From an uncultured Oscillospiraceae bacterium (GTDB taxonomy: Bacteria > Bacillota > Clostridia > Oscillospirales > Oscillospiraceae), in assembly GCA_947588955.1 (NCBI GenBank), contig CANPYX010000014.1:1-54874 (forward strand): 54,874 bases of DNA. Reading direction: 5' to 3'. The position numbers were made by a program, and so were the translations under genes. Positions 1 to 8,557 of the stretch are shown one piece after another. Positions within the stretch are counted from its first letter, which is position 1. Each line of letters begins with the position of its first letter. The notes below the pieces were generated by a model that saw nothing but the letters and a program-made list of their open reading frames with translations, was not told where the DNA came from and did not search any database.

Positions 1-76
1 CCTTTTCCGTCTCTTCTTTTTGCCATTATACCACAAACCCACCCCCGGGAATAGGGGCGGGTTTGTCGACAGACTG

Positions 77-108
77 AATCGGGGCGGCTTGTGCCGCCCC
101 GATTTTTT
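77..108 (+). terminator. Intrinsic terminator-like hairpin
   Basis: An 11-bp perfect GC-rich stem (ATCGGGGCGGC / GCCGCCCCGAT) with a TTGT loop is followed by six T on the plus strand. It lies just past the murC stop codon, so it may also end murC transcription on the minus strand, although the T-run is on the plus side. A second weaker hairpin (32-67) lies to its left, next to a minus-strand TATAAT at 25-30 that probably serves a gene outside the window. Confidence 0.7.
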
Positions 109-119
109 ACCCTTTTTGA

Positions 120-1520
120 TTATTTGCCCACCGTCTGCGCGGTTTTCTCTGTCAGGCTGTCGCAGATGGTGTAAATGTTGCCGGCGCCGACTGTGAGGAT
201 CACATCGCCGGGGTGGGCCTCGGCGCGCAGGCGCTCCGTCAGGTCCTCAAAGGTGGGGCAGAACACGGCGCCCGGAATTGCGGCGGCGAGGTCGGCGGAG
301 GAAATCCCTATGGTGTTGCGCTCCCGCGCGGCGTAGATCTCCGCAAGATACACCTTGTCGGCGCGCTTAAGCGCCTCGGCGAAGTCGTCAAACAGCGCCT
401 TTGTGCGGGAGTAGGTGTGGGGCTGGAATGCCAGCACCACTCGCCCGTCGGTGATGGAGCGCACCGCGTCCATGAGGGCGTTGAGCTCGCCGGGGTGGTG
501 GGCGTAGTCGTCGTATACCCGCGCGCCGTTTACCGTCCCCTTGAACTCGAACCTGCGTGCCGCGCCGCGGAACGCCTTGAGCCCGCGTGTGACCGCCTCG
601 CCGGGTATGCCCAGCTCTATGGCGGCAGCGGCGGCGGCAAGGGCGTTTTTCACGTTGTGGACGCCGGGTATGGCGAGCTCAACGCGGCAGTAGGTCTTCA
701 TCTTGTATATCACGTCAAATTTGCTGACGCCGTCCTCAACCACCAGGTTTTTCGCCCTGATATCGGCGCGGGGGGAGAAGCCGAAGGTCACTACCCGACG
801 GCGTATGCCGTCAATGGCGTCCATGGTGTTTTTGTCGTCGATGTTGGCGATCACCACCCCGTCGGGCACGGGGACGAGGTTGGCAAAGGCGCGGAAGGAC
901 TTTTTCACGTCCTCCAGGTCCTTGAAGAAGTCCAGGTGGTCCGCCTCAATGTCAAGTATAACGGCGACGGTGGGGAAAAAGCTCAAAAAGGAGTTATAAT
1001 ACTCGCAGGACTCCAAAACTATTGTGTCCCCCTTGCCAACGCGGTAGCCCGCGTGGAGAAGCGCCAGCGTTCCGCCGATCATCACGGTGGGGTCCATGTT
1101 CGCCGCCATAAGTATGTGGGTACACATGGAGGTGGTGGTGGTCTTCCCGTGGGTGCCGGAAATGCACAGGGCGTTTTTGTAGTGGCGCATTATGACGCCC
1201 CACGCCTCCGCCCGCTCAAAGACGGGTATGCCGTTGTCCCTGGCGTACTCCACCTCCGGGTTGTCCTCCCTGGCGGCGGCGGTGCGAATGACAAAGGCGG
1301 CGCCCAGGACGTTCTCGCTCCTGTGGCCTATGTGTATGGTGATCCCCTGGGACCGCAGGTCCTTCACGGTGTCGCTGTCGTTGATGTCTGAGCCAGTGAC
1401 GGGTACGCCCCTGTCAAAGAGCACCTTTGCCAATGGGGACATAGATACGCCGCCGATACCTATGAGGTGGCAGCGTCGCTTTTCAAGTATCAGCTTTTCA
1501 AGCTCGGCAATTCTGTCCAT
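120..1520 (-). CDS. murC: UDP-N-acetylmuramate--L-alanine ligase MurC
   Basis: Cytoplasmic ATP-dependent ligase that adds L-alanine to UDP-MurNAc, the first amino-acid step of peptidoglycan precursor synthesis. The 466-aa product has the Mur-ligase order: N-terminal Rossmann domain with GIGGVSMS (about residues 21-28), central ATPase domain with the P-loop GTHGKTTTT (122-130), and a C-terminal domain with DDYAHHPGE. Length is normal for MurC. The reading frame extends 25 codons further upstream, but the ATG at 1520 is preceded by CGGAG at good spacing and begins with the expected MDRIAELEKL, so I chose it. It is monocistronic here and divergent from cca. Confidence 0.96.
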   Translation of the reverse strand: MDRIAELEKLILEKRRCHLIGIGGVSMSPLAKVLFDRGVPVTGSDINDSDTVKDLRSQGITIHIGHRSENVLGAAFVIRTAAAREDNPEVEYARDNGIPVFERAEAWGVIMRHYKNALCISGTHGKTTTTSMCTHILMAANMDPTVMIGGTLALLHAGYRVGKGDTIVLESCEYYNSFLSFFPTVAVILDIEADHLDFFKDLEDVKKSFRAFANLVPVPDGVVIANIDDKNTMDAIDGIRRRVVTFGFSPRADIRAKNLVVEDGVSKFDVIYKMKTYCRVELAIPGVHNVKNALAAAAAAIELGIPGEAVTRGLKAFRGAARRFEFKGTVNGARVYDDYAHHPGELNALMDAVRSITDGRVVLAFQPHTYSRTKALFDDFAEALKRADKVYLAEIYAARERNTIGISSADLAAAIPGAVFCPTFEDLTERLRAEAHPGDVILTVGAGNIYTICDSLTEKTAQTVGK

Positions 1521-1563
1521 AACCGCTCCGATAAGAAAAAGATTGAAATTCAAACGCCAAATT

Positions 1564-1592
1564 ATTATAATACAATATGAGGGCAAATACAA
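1564..1592 (-). promoter_or_regulatory. murC sigma-A promoter
   Basis: On the minus strand a TTGTAT -35 box and a perfect TATAAT -10 box are separated by 17 bp, about 45-70 bp upstream of the murC start. It sits between murC and the MITE-like element at 1616-1779. Confidence 0.75.
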
Positions 1593-1615
1593 CATTTATT
1601 TGATTTTTTATGTTA

Positions 1616-1779
1616 AGGAAGCTCTGAACAAATCGCCGCACCGATCTTGACGGCATATTTTCCGCCATATTTCGTCAAAAAATTTTGAAATACACAAAGT
1701 ATGTCTGCAATTTTTTGCCTTCATCTGGCAAAAAAATCTGCTCGCCAATCTCGGCGCTTCGATTTATTCAGAGCTTCCT
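1616..1779. mobile_element. MITE-like inverted-repeat element (MITE-1)
   Basis: A 164-bp non-coding, AT-rich segment is bounded by near-perfect terminal inverted repeats: AGGAAGCTCTGAACAAATCG at the left and the complement of AGGAAGCTCTGAATAAATCG at the right. Sub-terminal parts pair imperfectly, so the element can fold into one long hairpin. It contains no ORF and sits in the divergent murC-cca space. Its interior resembles that of the element at 53852-54010 (for example GCAG, then an imperfect palindrome ending in GTATTTC). That suggests a common superfamily of non-autonomous elements. No transposase is visible in the window. Confidence 0.75.
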
Positions 1780-1808
1780 GAAGATGTCTTGAAAAGGGGT
1801 GACGAAGG

Positions 1809-2963
1809 ATGATGCCGGAGTATATAACCCAGATCTTAACGCGCCTGCGGGGAGCGGGCTTTCGCGCCTACGCCGTGGGCGGATGCGTGCGCGACACGCT
1901 CCTGGGCGCGCAGCCCCACGACTGGGACGTGGCCACCTCCGCCACGGTGGAGGAGATGTCGCGGCTCTTTGAGAGGACCGTCCCCACCGGCGTAAAATAC
2001 GGCACCGTCACCGTTCTCCTTCCCGGCGGCGCCGCCGAGGTCACCACTTTTCGCAGGGACGGGGAGTACCTGGACGGGAGAAAGCCTGAGAGCGTGGAAT
2101 TTGTGACGGAGCTCCGGGAGGACCTTCGCCGCCGGGATTTCACTGTCAACGCCATGGCCATGGGCGCGGACGGGGAGATAATCGACCTTTTCGGCGGCAG
2201 GGAGGACCTGAGGCGCGGCGTCATACGCTGTGTGGGCGACCCGGAGGAACGCTTCACCGAGGACGCCCTGAGGATGCTGCGGGCGGTACGCTTCTCCGCC
2301 AGGCTGGGCTTTGAGATAGAGGAGAAGACCCTGGCGGCGATAATAAGGCTCGCCCCCAACGCGGAAAAGCTCTCCGCCGAGCGGGTACATTCGGAGCTTT
2401 CCAAAACACTGCTGTCCCCCAGGCCAGAGTACGCGGGACATATGATAGAATATGGACTTTTGAGCCGTTTTATGTCAGCGCCGGCAAAAAAAACCGGGCT
2501 TGAGCCTCTGCGCGCCGTGCCGGGGGAGCTGAGGCTTGCCGTGTTCGCCGTCCTTTGCCGTGACCTGGGGCTTTGCCAAAGCGCCGGCGGGCTCCTCCGT
2601 GAGCTTCGCGCCACATCCGCTGACATCAAGCTCGCCTCCGAGGCGGAAAAGCTCTTTTCCGGCGGGAAAATGCCGGACGAGGACGATATCCTCATGGCGC
2701 TTGTGGACCACACGGACGGTTCGGTCCTTGCCGCCTGCGCCGCCCGCGGCGCTTACGGGCAGGCGAGGGCGGCTGTGGACAGCGCCCGATGCGTCCGCCC
2801 CTCACAGCTTGCCGTCACGGGGAGCGACGCCGCCGAGGCGGGTCTGCGGGGCTCGGAGATCGGCGCCGCCCTTCGCACTCTCGCCGTGGAGGTCACCTTC
2901 GGCAGGCTGAAAAACGACCGCGCCGCCCTCCTGCAAGTGCTGAACCTGCCCCGACAGGCGTGA
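1809..2963 (+). CDS. cca: CCA tRNA nucleotidyltransferase / poly(A) polymerase family
   Basis: Template-independent nucleotidyltransferase that builds or repairs the 3'-CCA end of tRNAs in the cytoplasm. The 384-aa product has the class II signatures in order: GGCVRD (24-29), the metal-binding DWD (38-40), RRDFTVNAMA in the catalytic domain, and EDALRMLRAVRFSARLGF in the neck. The C-terminal third is divergent and alanine-rich. A ribosome-binding site (AAGGGGTGACGAAGG) precedes tandem ATGs at 1809 and 1812. The one tRNA gene in the window (tRNA-Ala, 34567-34639) lacks an encoded CCA, consistent with a need for this enzyme. The alternative assignment, poly(A) polymerase, cannot be excluded from sequence alone. 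Confidence 0.92.
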   Translation: MMPEYITQILTRLRGAGFRAYAVGGCVRDTLLGAQPHDWDVATSATVEEMSRLFERTVPTGVKYGTVTVLLPGGAAEVTTFRRDGEYLDGRKPESVEFVTELREDLRRRDFTVNAMAMGADGEIIDLFGGREDLRRGVIRCVGDPEERFTEDALRMLRAVRFSARLGFEIEEKTLAAIIRLAPNAEKLSAERVHSELSKTLLSPRPEYAGHMIEYGLLSRFMSAPAKKTGLEPLRAVPGELRLAVFAVLCRDLGLCQSAGGLLRELRATSADIKLASEAEKLFSGGKMPDEDDILMALVDHTDGSVLAACAARGAYGQARAAVDSARCVRPSQLAVTGSDAAEAGLRGSEIGAALRTLAVEVTFGRLKNDRAALLQVLNLPRQA

Positions 2964-3074
2964 TTCTCGGAATTTGAGAGAAATTCCGCGCCTTCGGGGT
3001 GTATTTCTCTCTCCCGTTATCTTAGAGTGAGTTCGACGGGAGCGATCCCGATTATTGGCACGGAGGTGCGTAAA

Positions 3075-4307
3075 ATGGAAAAGAAAACCATAGGCGGCTT
3101 TATCGCCGCCCTTCGCAGGGCAAACGGCATGACCCAGAGGGAGCTTGCCGAGAGGCTTGGCGTGTCGGACAAGACCGTCAGCCGGTGGGAGACAGACGAG
3201 GGCGCGCCGGACCTTTCGCTGATCCCCGTGATAGCGGAGATCTTCGGCGTCACCTGCGACGAGCTTTTGCGCGGGCAGAGAAGCGCCGCGGGCGAGGGCG
3301 GGACCGCCGCGCCAGAGGTCACGGCAAAGGGCGAGCGGGAGCGGCGGAGACTTTTAAGGTCCGCCATGTCCCGCTTTAGGACCCGCTCTCTCATCGCCGC
3401 CGGCGTCTCGGCGCTGGGGCTCATCGCGGCGCTCATCTGCAACTTCGCCTTTCTGCGGGCGACGCTGGGCTTTTATCTGGGCGCCGCCTTCTATGTGGCG
3501 GGCGCGGTCCTCCAGGCGGTGTTCCTGGACAGGGCATTCCTCAGCGTGGACTGGGAGGAATCTGACGCCTCCGCCTTTAAACGGGACGCCCTGCGCCTTG
3601 CGGAGCTCTCCTTCGCCCTGACCTCTGGCTTCCTGGGTTTCACCCTGCCCATGGCGTTTGTGGGCGCTTATATGGGCGTGACCGCGGGCAGTCTGTTCCT
3701 TTACGGCGCCATTGGCGCGGCGGCTGCGCTCCTCATCTGCGGTGCGGCGTGCCGCCTTGTCAACACCCGCCTCATTAAAAAGGGCGTCCTCATCCTCACC
3801 GAACGTGAAGCAGGCCTCCGCCGGAAAAATATCCGCCTCCAGAACATCTGCGCCGCGGTGCTCGCCGGCCTCCTCACTCTCACCGCTTTGGCAAATTCCG
3901 CCGTCACAGAATCCGATTTCCTGCTTCGCGGCGCCGTCTTTGAGGACTACGAGAGCTTCCTGGAGTTCGTGGAGACAGACGTCCCGGACCCCATGTACAA
4001 CGCCGCGCCGGAGCCCGACTATTTGGACGGGGACGGCAGTCCCATAAGCGAGGACGAGGCGCTGAAAAGGACCATAACCGACAGCGACGGCACCGTCCTG
4101 CTCACCTTCGTCCAGCGCAACAGCGACGTTGAACGGATAAATTACACCGTCAGCGCAGGCTCGGCGCTCCCCATCACCGTGTACACCCACGACGACTTCC
4201 GGGAGTTTTTCGCCCGCAAATCCACCCTGAATTCCGTCTTCATGGCATCCTACTGCGCCGAGGCCGCCGCCGTGCTGCTCATCTATCTCCTCAAGCGTGA
4301 AAAGTAA
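3075..4307 (+). CDS. Membrane-anchored XRE-family transcriptional regulator
   Basis: The 410-aa protein begins with a clear XRE/Cro helix-turn-helix (about residues 6-60: TQRELAERLGVSDKTVSRWE). About six hydrophobic segments follow. Two sit near residues 105-160, two in the middle, one before a 90-residue hydrophilic stretch (probably extracytoplasmic), and one at the C-terminus (VLLIYLLK). This HTH-plus-membrane layout is common in Firmicutes, but the ligand is usually unknown. I chose the ATG at 3075 because GGAGGTG lies 6 nt upstream; an in-frame ATG at 3027 lacks such a site. It is monocistronic and ends at a terminator. The HTH is certain; membrane signal sensing is inferred. Confidence 0.88.
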   Translation: MEKKTIGGFIAALRRANGMTQRELAERLGVSDKTVSRWETDEGAPDLSLIPVIAEIFGVTCDELLRGQRSAAGEGGTAAPEVTAKGERERRRLLRSAMSRFRTRSLIAAGVSALGLIAALICNFAFLRATLGFYLGAAFYVAGAVLQAVFLDRAFLSVDWEESDASAFKRDALRLAELSFALTSGFLGFTLPMAFVGAYMGVTAGSLFLYGAIGAAAALLICGAACRLVNTRLIKKGVLILTEREAGLRRKNIRLQNICAAVLAGLLTLTALANSAVTESDFLLRGAVFEDYESFLEFVETDVPDPMYNAAPEPDYLDGDGSPISEDEALKRTITDSDGTVLLTFVQRNSDVERINYTVSAGSALPITVYTHDDFREFFARKSTLNSVFMASYCAEAAAVLLIYLLKREK

Positions 4308-4313
4308 AATATC

Positions 4314-4355
4314 GGGCTGTGAAAGAGTCTTTTCACAGCCCTGTATTCTTTTTTT
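4314..4355 (+). terminator. Intrinsic terminator of the XRE regulator
   Basis: An 11-bp stem (GGGCTGTGAAA / TTTCACAGCCC) is followed within a few bases by a run of seven T, immediately after the stop codon of the regulator. Confidence 0.88.
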
Positions 4356-4425
4356 ATTACTCCGGCAATTTAATTTGCCGATTCAAACTGTTGACAAACC
4401 CCGGAAAAGAGTAGACCCCCATATC

Positions 4426-4601
4426 AAATATTTTTCCGGCGGCATGTACGTCGGAAAAATCACCTTTTGTTTTGCAAGTGTGCGCCCCTACGGGGCGTGC
4501 GCGCAGCAAAACAGCAGGATAATTTTCTCTGAATTTCGCAAAATTCAGAGAAAATTACCCGCACGTTCCCCCTGTCGACAAAGACCATCGGTCTTTGTCG
4601 A
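4426..4601 (+). repeat. Multi-hairpin intergenic element, copy 1
   Basis: First of six full copies. Hairpin A (4430-4460) is the conserved ATTTTTCCGGCGGCATGTAC...CGGAAAAAT fold. Hairpin B is closed by GTTTTGC/GCAAAAC around GCGCCCC/GGGGCG. Hairpin C (about 4519-4557) has arms built on TTTTCTCTGAATTT with the CGCA tip. The linker CGCACGTTCCCC follows, then hairpin D (TCGACAAAGACC / GGTCTTTGTCGA, 4575-4601) with six T after it. Hairpin D abuts the 3' end of pth. No ORF is plausible. Related copies start at 5251, 13131, 31661, 35745 and 50470, with a remnant at 47583. Confidence 0.9.
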
Positions 4602-4605
4602 TTTT

Positions 4606-5193
4606 TTATCCATTAAACTGGTTCATCGCCCGCTCAACGCCGTGGAGTATGACGCACTCCACCGCGTCGGCGGCGCGCTGGGCGGCGCGGAGTATCTCCT
4701 CCGCGTCCTCATTGCGGAACACGGAGAGCACCCAGTCCACCAGCTCCCTCTCCGGCGGGACCGCGCCCACGCCCAGCCGCACACGGGGGAAGCCCTCGCC
4801 GCCGCACTTGGCGATGATGTCCCGCAGTCCGTTGTGCCCTCCCGCCGAGCCGGAGGGACGCACCCGCAGCCTGCCCAGGTCCAGGTGCACGTCGTCGGAC
4901 ACCACTAAGACGCGCTCCAGCGGCACCTTGTAAAACCGCATTGCATCCGCCGCCGCGTCACCGGAGAGGTTCATGAAGGTCTGTGGCTTCATCAAAAGCA
5001 CCCTGCTGCCGCCAATGTCGCAGACGGCGGTGAGCGACTTGTGCTTTGCCCGGTCAATGCTCACGCCGTGCTTTTTTTCAAACGCCCCGGCGGTGAGGAA
5101 CCCCGCGTTGTGGCGGGTCATCTCATATTTCACTCCCGGATTCCCCAGGAACACAACTATCCAGTCAATATTTGAAGCTTTCTTAAAAAACAT
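4606..5193 (-). CDS. pth: Peptidyl-tRNA hydrolase
   Basis: Releases peptides from peptidyl-tRNA that drops off ribosomes, recycling tRNA. The 195-aa protein has the Pth layout: FLGNPG (15-20, with the conserved Asn18), the catalytic histidine in TRHNAGF (His28), MKPQTFMNLSG, DDVHLDLG with the catalytic aspartate, and SAGGHNGL. Length is typical. It lies downstream of prs on the same strand, as in many Firmicutes, but a multi-hairpin element and a palindrome separate the two genes. The closest GGAGG is about 17 nt before the ATG, so translation initiation may be weak. Confidence 0.95.
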   Translation of the reverse strand: MFFKKASNIDWIVVFLGNPGVKYEMTRHNAGFLTAGAFEKKHGVSIDRAKHKSLTAVCDIGGSRVLLMKPQTFMNLSGDAAADAMRFYKVPLERVLVVSDDVHLDLGRLRVRPSGSAGGHNGLRDIIAKCGGEGFPRVRLGVGAVPPERELVDWVLSVFRNEDAEEILRAAQRAADAVECVILHGVERAMNQFNG

Positions 5194-5250
5194 ACCTGTT
5201 TACCAATTCGACCTCCCTGTCGGGGGCAGTCTGCCAAAAAGCTTGAAATT

Positions 5251-5420
5251 AAATATTTTTCCGGCGGCATGTACGTCGGAAAAATTTCCTTTTGTCGCGC
5301 AAGTGTGCCGCCTCCGGCGGCGCGCGCAGCGCGACAGCAGGGGGAAATTTATGAATTTCGCAAAATTCATAAATTTTTCCCGCACGTTCTCCTTCAAAAA
5401 GGGGCAGCGCCCCTTTTTGA
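5251..5420 (+). repeat. Multi-hairpin intergenic element, copy 2
   Basis: Same order as copy 1. Hairpin A is conserved. Hairpin B is closed by GTCGCGC/GCGCGAC around GCCGCC/GGCGGC. Hairpin C has arms AAATTTATGAATTT... with tip CGCA, followed by the linker CGCACGTTC. Hairpin D is TCAAAAAGGGG / CCCCTTTTTGA (5394-5420), a bidirectional terminator-like palindrome. It fills the prs-pth gap, so pth is flanked by two copies of the element. Confidence 0.9.
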
Positions 5421-5429
5421 GGAAAATTC

Positions 5430-5453
5430 GCCCTCCCCCGGCCGGGGGAGGGC
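5430..5453 (-). terminator. 24-bp perfect palindrome downstream of prs
   Basis: A perfect GC-rich self-complementary sequence (GCCCTCCCCCGG / CCGGGGGAGGGC) lies 20 bp past the prs stop, followed on the minus strand by GAATTTT. It is most simply the prs terminator stem. Hairpin D of the neighbouring repeat follows at once and could back it up. Confidence 0.6.
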
Positions 5454-5473
5454 ACAATAAGCATTAAGACGGA

Positions 5474-6433
<960 letters not shown>

Positions 6434-6547
6434 AGGTTTTTCCTCCAATTGTTTTGGTACATTTATCTTACCACAACCGCCGACAGAAGTGGGTACAAAA
6501 AAGAGACAAAGTTTCGACGCTTTTCGGTCAAATCTTCCTATCGAAGA

Positions 6548-7237
6548 CTATTTCGTTAAAACATCAAATACGTGGAGCGTCCCGTCTGAGACACGAAATT
6601 TCACGTCAAAGCCCCCGTACTCCAGCCCGTAATCCCTTTGCGGGTCCTCCTGATAGGAGGGGCGCGGGTCGTGGGAAAGTATCTCCGAAAGCGCCTCCAG
6701 CGTCTCTGCGGGGAGCTTATTTTGAAGCTCCGGCGGGAAGTCCACCTCCAGCCTCCTCTCCGGCAGTGCGTCGGTGTAGCCGCCCAGGGCGTCGGGGCGG
6801 CAGTCGGCGTAGGGCAGGTAGGGCTTTATGTCGAATATGGGCGTCCCGTCCGTCATATCCGCCCCCGCCACGACGAGAGCGGGTCCCTCCGAATACCCGC
6901 TGTCCACCCCCAGGAGCCTGACGCAGGAGAGCCCGATGGGGTTGGGGCGGAAGGGGGAGCGTGTGGCAAATACCCCGACGCGCCTGTTGCCGCCCAGCCT
7001 CGGCGGGCGCACCGTGGGCGACCAGCCCTCCCGCCGCACCCGGTCAAAGCCCCATATGAGCCAAAGGTGCGAAAAGCCCTCTATCCCCCTGAGCGCGTCG
7101 GCGTTCCTGAATTCCGGCTCAAATACCACCAGCGCCCTGACCTTCTCCGCAAGCCCGCTCTGCCTGGGCACGCCGAATTTGGAGGTAAACCCGCACCGCA
7201 GCCGCGCTATGACCTGAAACGGCACATTTTCCGCCAC
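6548..7237 (-). CDS. trmO: tRNA (t6A37) N6-methyltransferase TrmO (TsaA/UPF0066)
   Basis: SAM-dependent methyltransferase that methylates t6A at position 37 of ACY-decoding tRNAs. The 229-aa product matches the TsaA/VirR-type beta-barrel family: the signature VFATRSPFRPNPIGLS, GIEGFSHLWLIWGF and DGTPIFDIKPYLPYAD. The C-terminal region (about 160-229) corresponds to the extra domain of long TrmO forms. It starts with GTG at 7237, preceded by AGGGGG. It lies upstream of prs on the same strand and is divergent from the flavoprotein gene at 7358. The family is certain; the exact tRNA substrate is inferred from characterised homologues. Confidence 0.9.
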   Translation of the reverse strand: MAENVPFQVIARLRCGFTSKFGVPRQSGLAEKVRALVVFEPEFRNADALRGIEGFSHLWLIWGFDRVRREGWSPTVRPPRLGGNRRVGVFATRSPFRPNPIGLSCVRLLGVDSGYSEGPALVVAGADMTDGTPIFDIKPYLPYADCRPDALGGYTDALPERRLEVDFPPELQNKLPAETLEALSEILSHDPRPSYQEDPQRDYGLEYGGFDVKFRVSDGTLHVFDVLTK

Positions 7238-7300
7238 CGTAAAGCCCCCTTTGATTATTGTAATGTTTATTATAGTCTCATTTCACTTGCTTGTCCATAC

Positions 7301-7329
7301 TTGTCAACCTCGCGGTTTTGGCGTATAAT
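7301..7329 (+). promoter_or_regulatory. Sigma-A promoter of the flavoprotein pair
   Basis: TTGTCA and a perfect TATAAT are separated by 17 bp, about 30 bp upstream of the ATG at 7358, which carries CGGAGG at 7345-7350. Confidence 0.85.
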
Positions 7330-7357
7330 TTACGCAATAAGTATCGGAGGTATTTAT

Positions 7358-8557
7358 ATGGATACCGTCATCATCGGCGCGGGCGCCTCAGGGCTCGCGG
7401 CGGCGATCGAGGCGGCGGGGCGCGGAAGCGTCGCCGTCCTTGAGCGCGCCCCGCGCGTTGGCAGGAAACTCGCCGTCACCGGCAACGGGCGTTGTAACCT
7501 TACGAATCTGAACATGGGCCCGGAGCATTACCACGGGGAGGAGCCGGACTTCGTGCTCCCCGCCCTGACAGCCTTCGGCGTGGGGGACACCATCGCCTTT
7601 TTCCGCTCATTGGGGCTCATCACCGTCTCCGAGCCCTCTGGCAGGGTCTATCCCCTCTCCGAGCAGGCGGGGAGCGTTGTAGATGTGCTGCGCTTTGCCG
7701 CGTCCGAGGCGGGCGCGCAGCTCCGCTGCGGCGTTTGCGTTCGGGAGATACGCCCCGAAGCCGGCGGCTTTCGGGTGATCTCCGACGGCCCGGAGCTTCA
7801 CGCCCGAAACGTCGTCGTCTCCGCCGGCGGAGCCGCGGGGACGGTCGCCGGCGGCAGTGAGTCCGGATACCTCCTTTTGGAGCGCCTGGGGCACACCCGC
7901 ACAAGGCTCAGCCCCTCCCTTGTTCAGCTCAAGACCGACAACTCCTTCACCCGCCCGCTCAAGGGCGTGCGCGCTCCGGCGGCGGTGAGGGTAATGAGCC
8001 GCGGCAGGACCGTCGCCGAGAGCTCCGGCGAGGTCCAGTTTACCGACTACGGCGTCTCCGGCCCCGCGATATTTGAGGTCTCACGCGCGGCGGTGACCTG
8101 CCCCGACTGCGTCATATGCCTGGACCTCGCCCCGGTCACGGGGTTTGACGAGCTTGCGGATATGCTTGACGCCCGCCGGAGCGCCCACCTTACCGCCGAA
8201 AATTTGCTGACGGGTATGCTCCACAACAAGGTGGGCAGGACGCTGGTCACGCGCCTGGGATACCCCCTGGCGGCGCCCGTTTCGACCCTCACCCGCGCGG
8301 ATACGGACCGCGTCGCCCGCGCCGCGAAGCGCGTGGAGCTGCGGGTCACCGGCAGCATGGGCATGGAGGGCGCGCAGGTCACCGCCGGGGGCATAAGGAC
8401 ACGTGAATTTGACCCCGCCACATTGGAAAGCCGCCTCGTCCCAGGACTTTTCGCCTGCGGCGAGGTGTTGGACGTGGACGGCGACTGCGGCGGCTACAAT
8501 CTCCAGTGGGCGTGGAGCTCTGGCAGGCTGGCGGGAAGGCTGGGTGACAGACCGTGA
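7358..8557 (+). CDS. HI0933/YhiN-family FAD-dependent oxidoreductase
   Basis: The 399-aa flavoprotein has an N-terminal dinucleotide-binding fold (VIIGAGASGLAAAIEA, residues 4-19), the family motif RKLAVTGNGRCNLTN, and a C-terminal FAD-contact segment (FACGEVLDVDGDCGGYNLQWA). These define the HI0933-like family, annotated as aminoacetone oxidase or NAD(P)/FAD-dependent oxidoreductase; the physiological substrate is generally not established. The reading frame is open far upstream, but the ATG at 7358 has CGGAGG 7 nt before it and a consensus promoter just upstream. It overlaps the next flavoprotein gene by 4 bp, so they are co-translated. Confidence 0.9.
   Translation: MDTVIIGAGASGLAAAIEAAGRGSVAVLERAPRVGRKLAVTGNGRCNLTNLNMGPEHYHGEEPDFVLPALTAFGVGDTIAFFRSLGLITVSEPSGRVYPLSEQAGSVVDVLRFAASEAGAQLRCGVCVREIRPEAGGFRVISDGPELHARNVVVSAGGAAGTVAGGSESGYLLLERLGHTRTRLSPSLVQLKTDNSFTRPLKGVRAPAAVRVMSRGRTVAESSGEVQFTDYGVSGPAIFEVSRAAVTCPDCVICLDLAPVTGFDELADMLDARRSAHLTAENLLTGMLHNKVGRTLVTRLGYPLAAPVSTLTRADTDRVARAAKRVELRVTGSMGMEGAQVTAGGIRTREFDPATLESRLVPGLFACGEVLDVDGDCGGYNLQWAWSSGRLAGRLGDRP

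Noticed and set aside
213-1391. 392-aa open frame antisense to murC
   Set aside because: Composition is Gly/Val-rich without domains and it lies entirely opposite a clear MurC; it is a GC-rich shadow frame.
1616-1779. Target-site duplication around MITE-1
   Set aside because: Flanking TTAA and TGAA are not identical, so no duplication is claimed.
6638-7357. Upstream extension of the HI0933-like flavoprotein
   Set aside because: It lies antisense to trmO; a consensus promoter and GGAGG precede the ATG at 7358.
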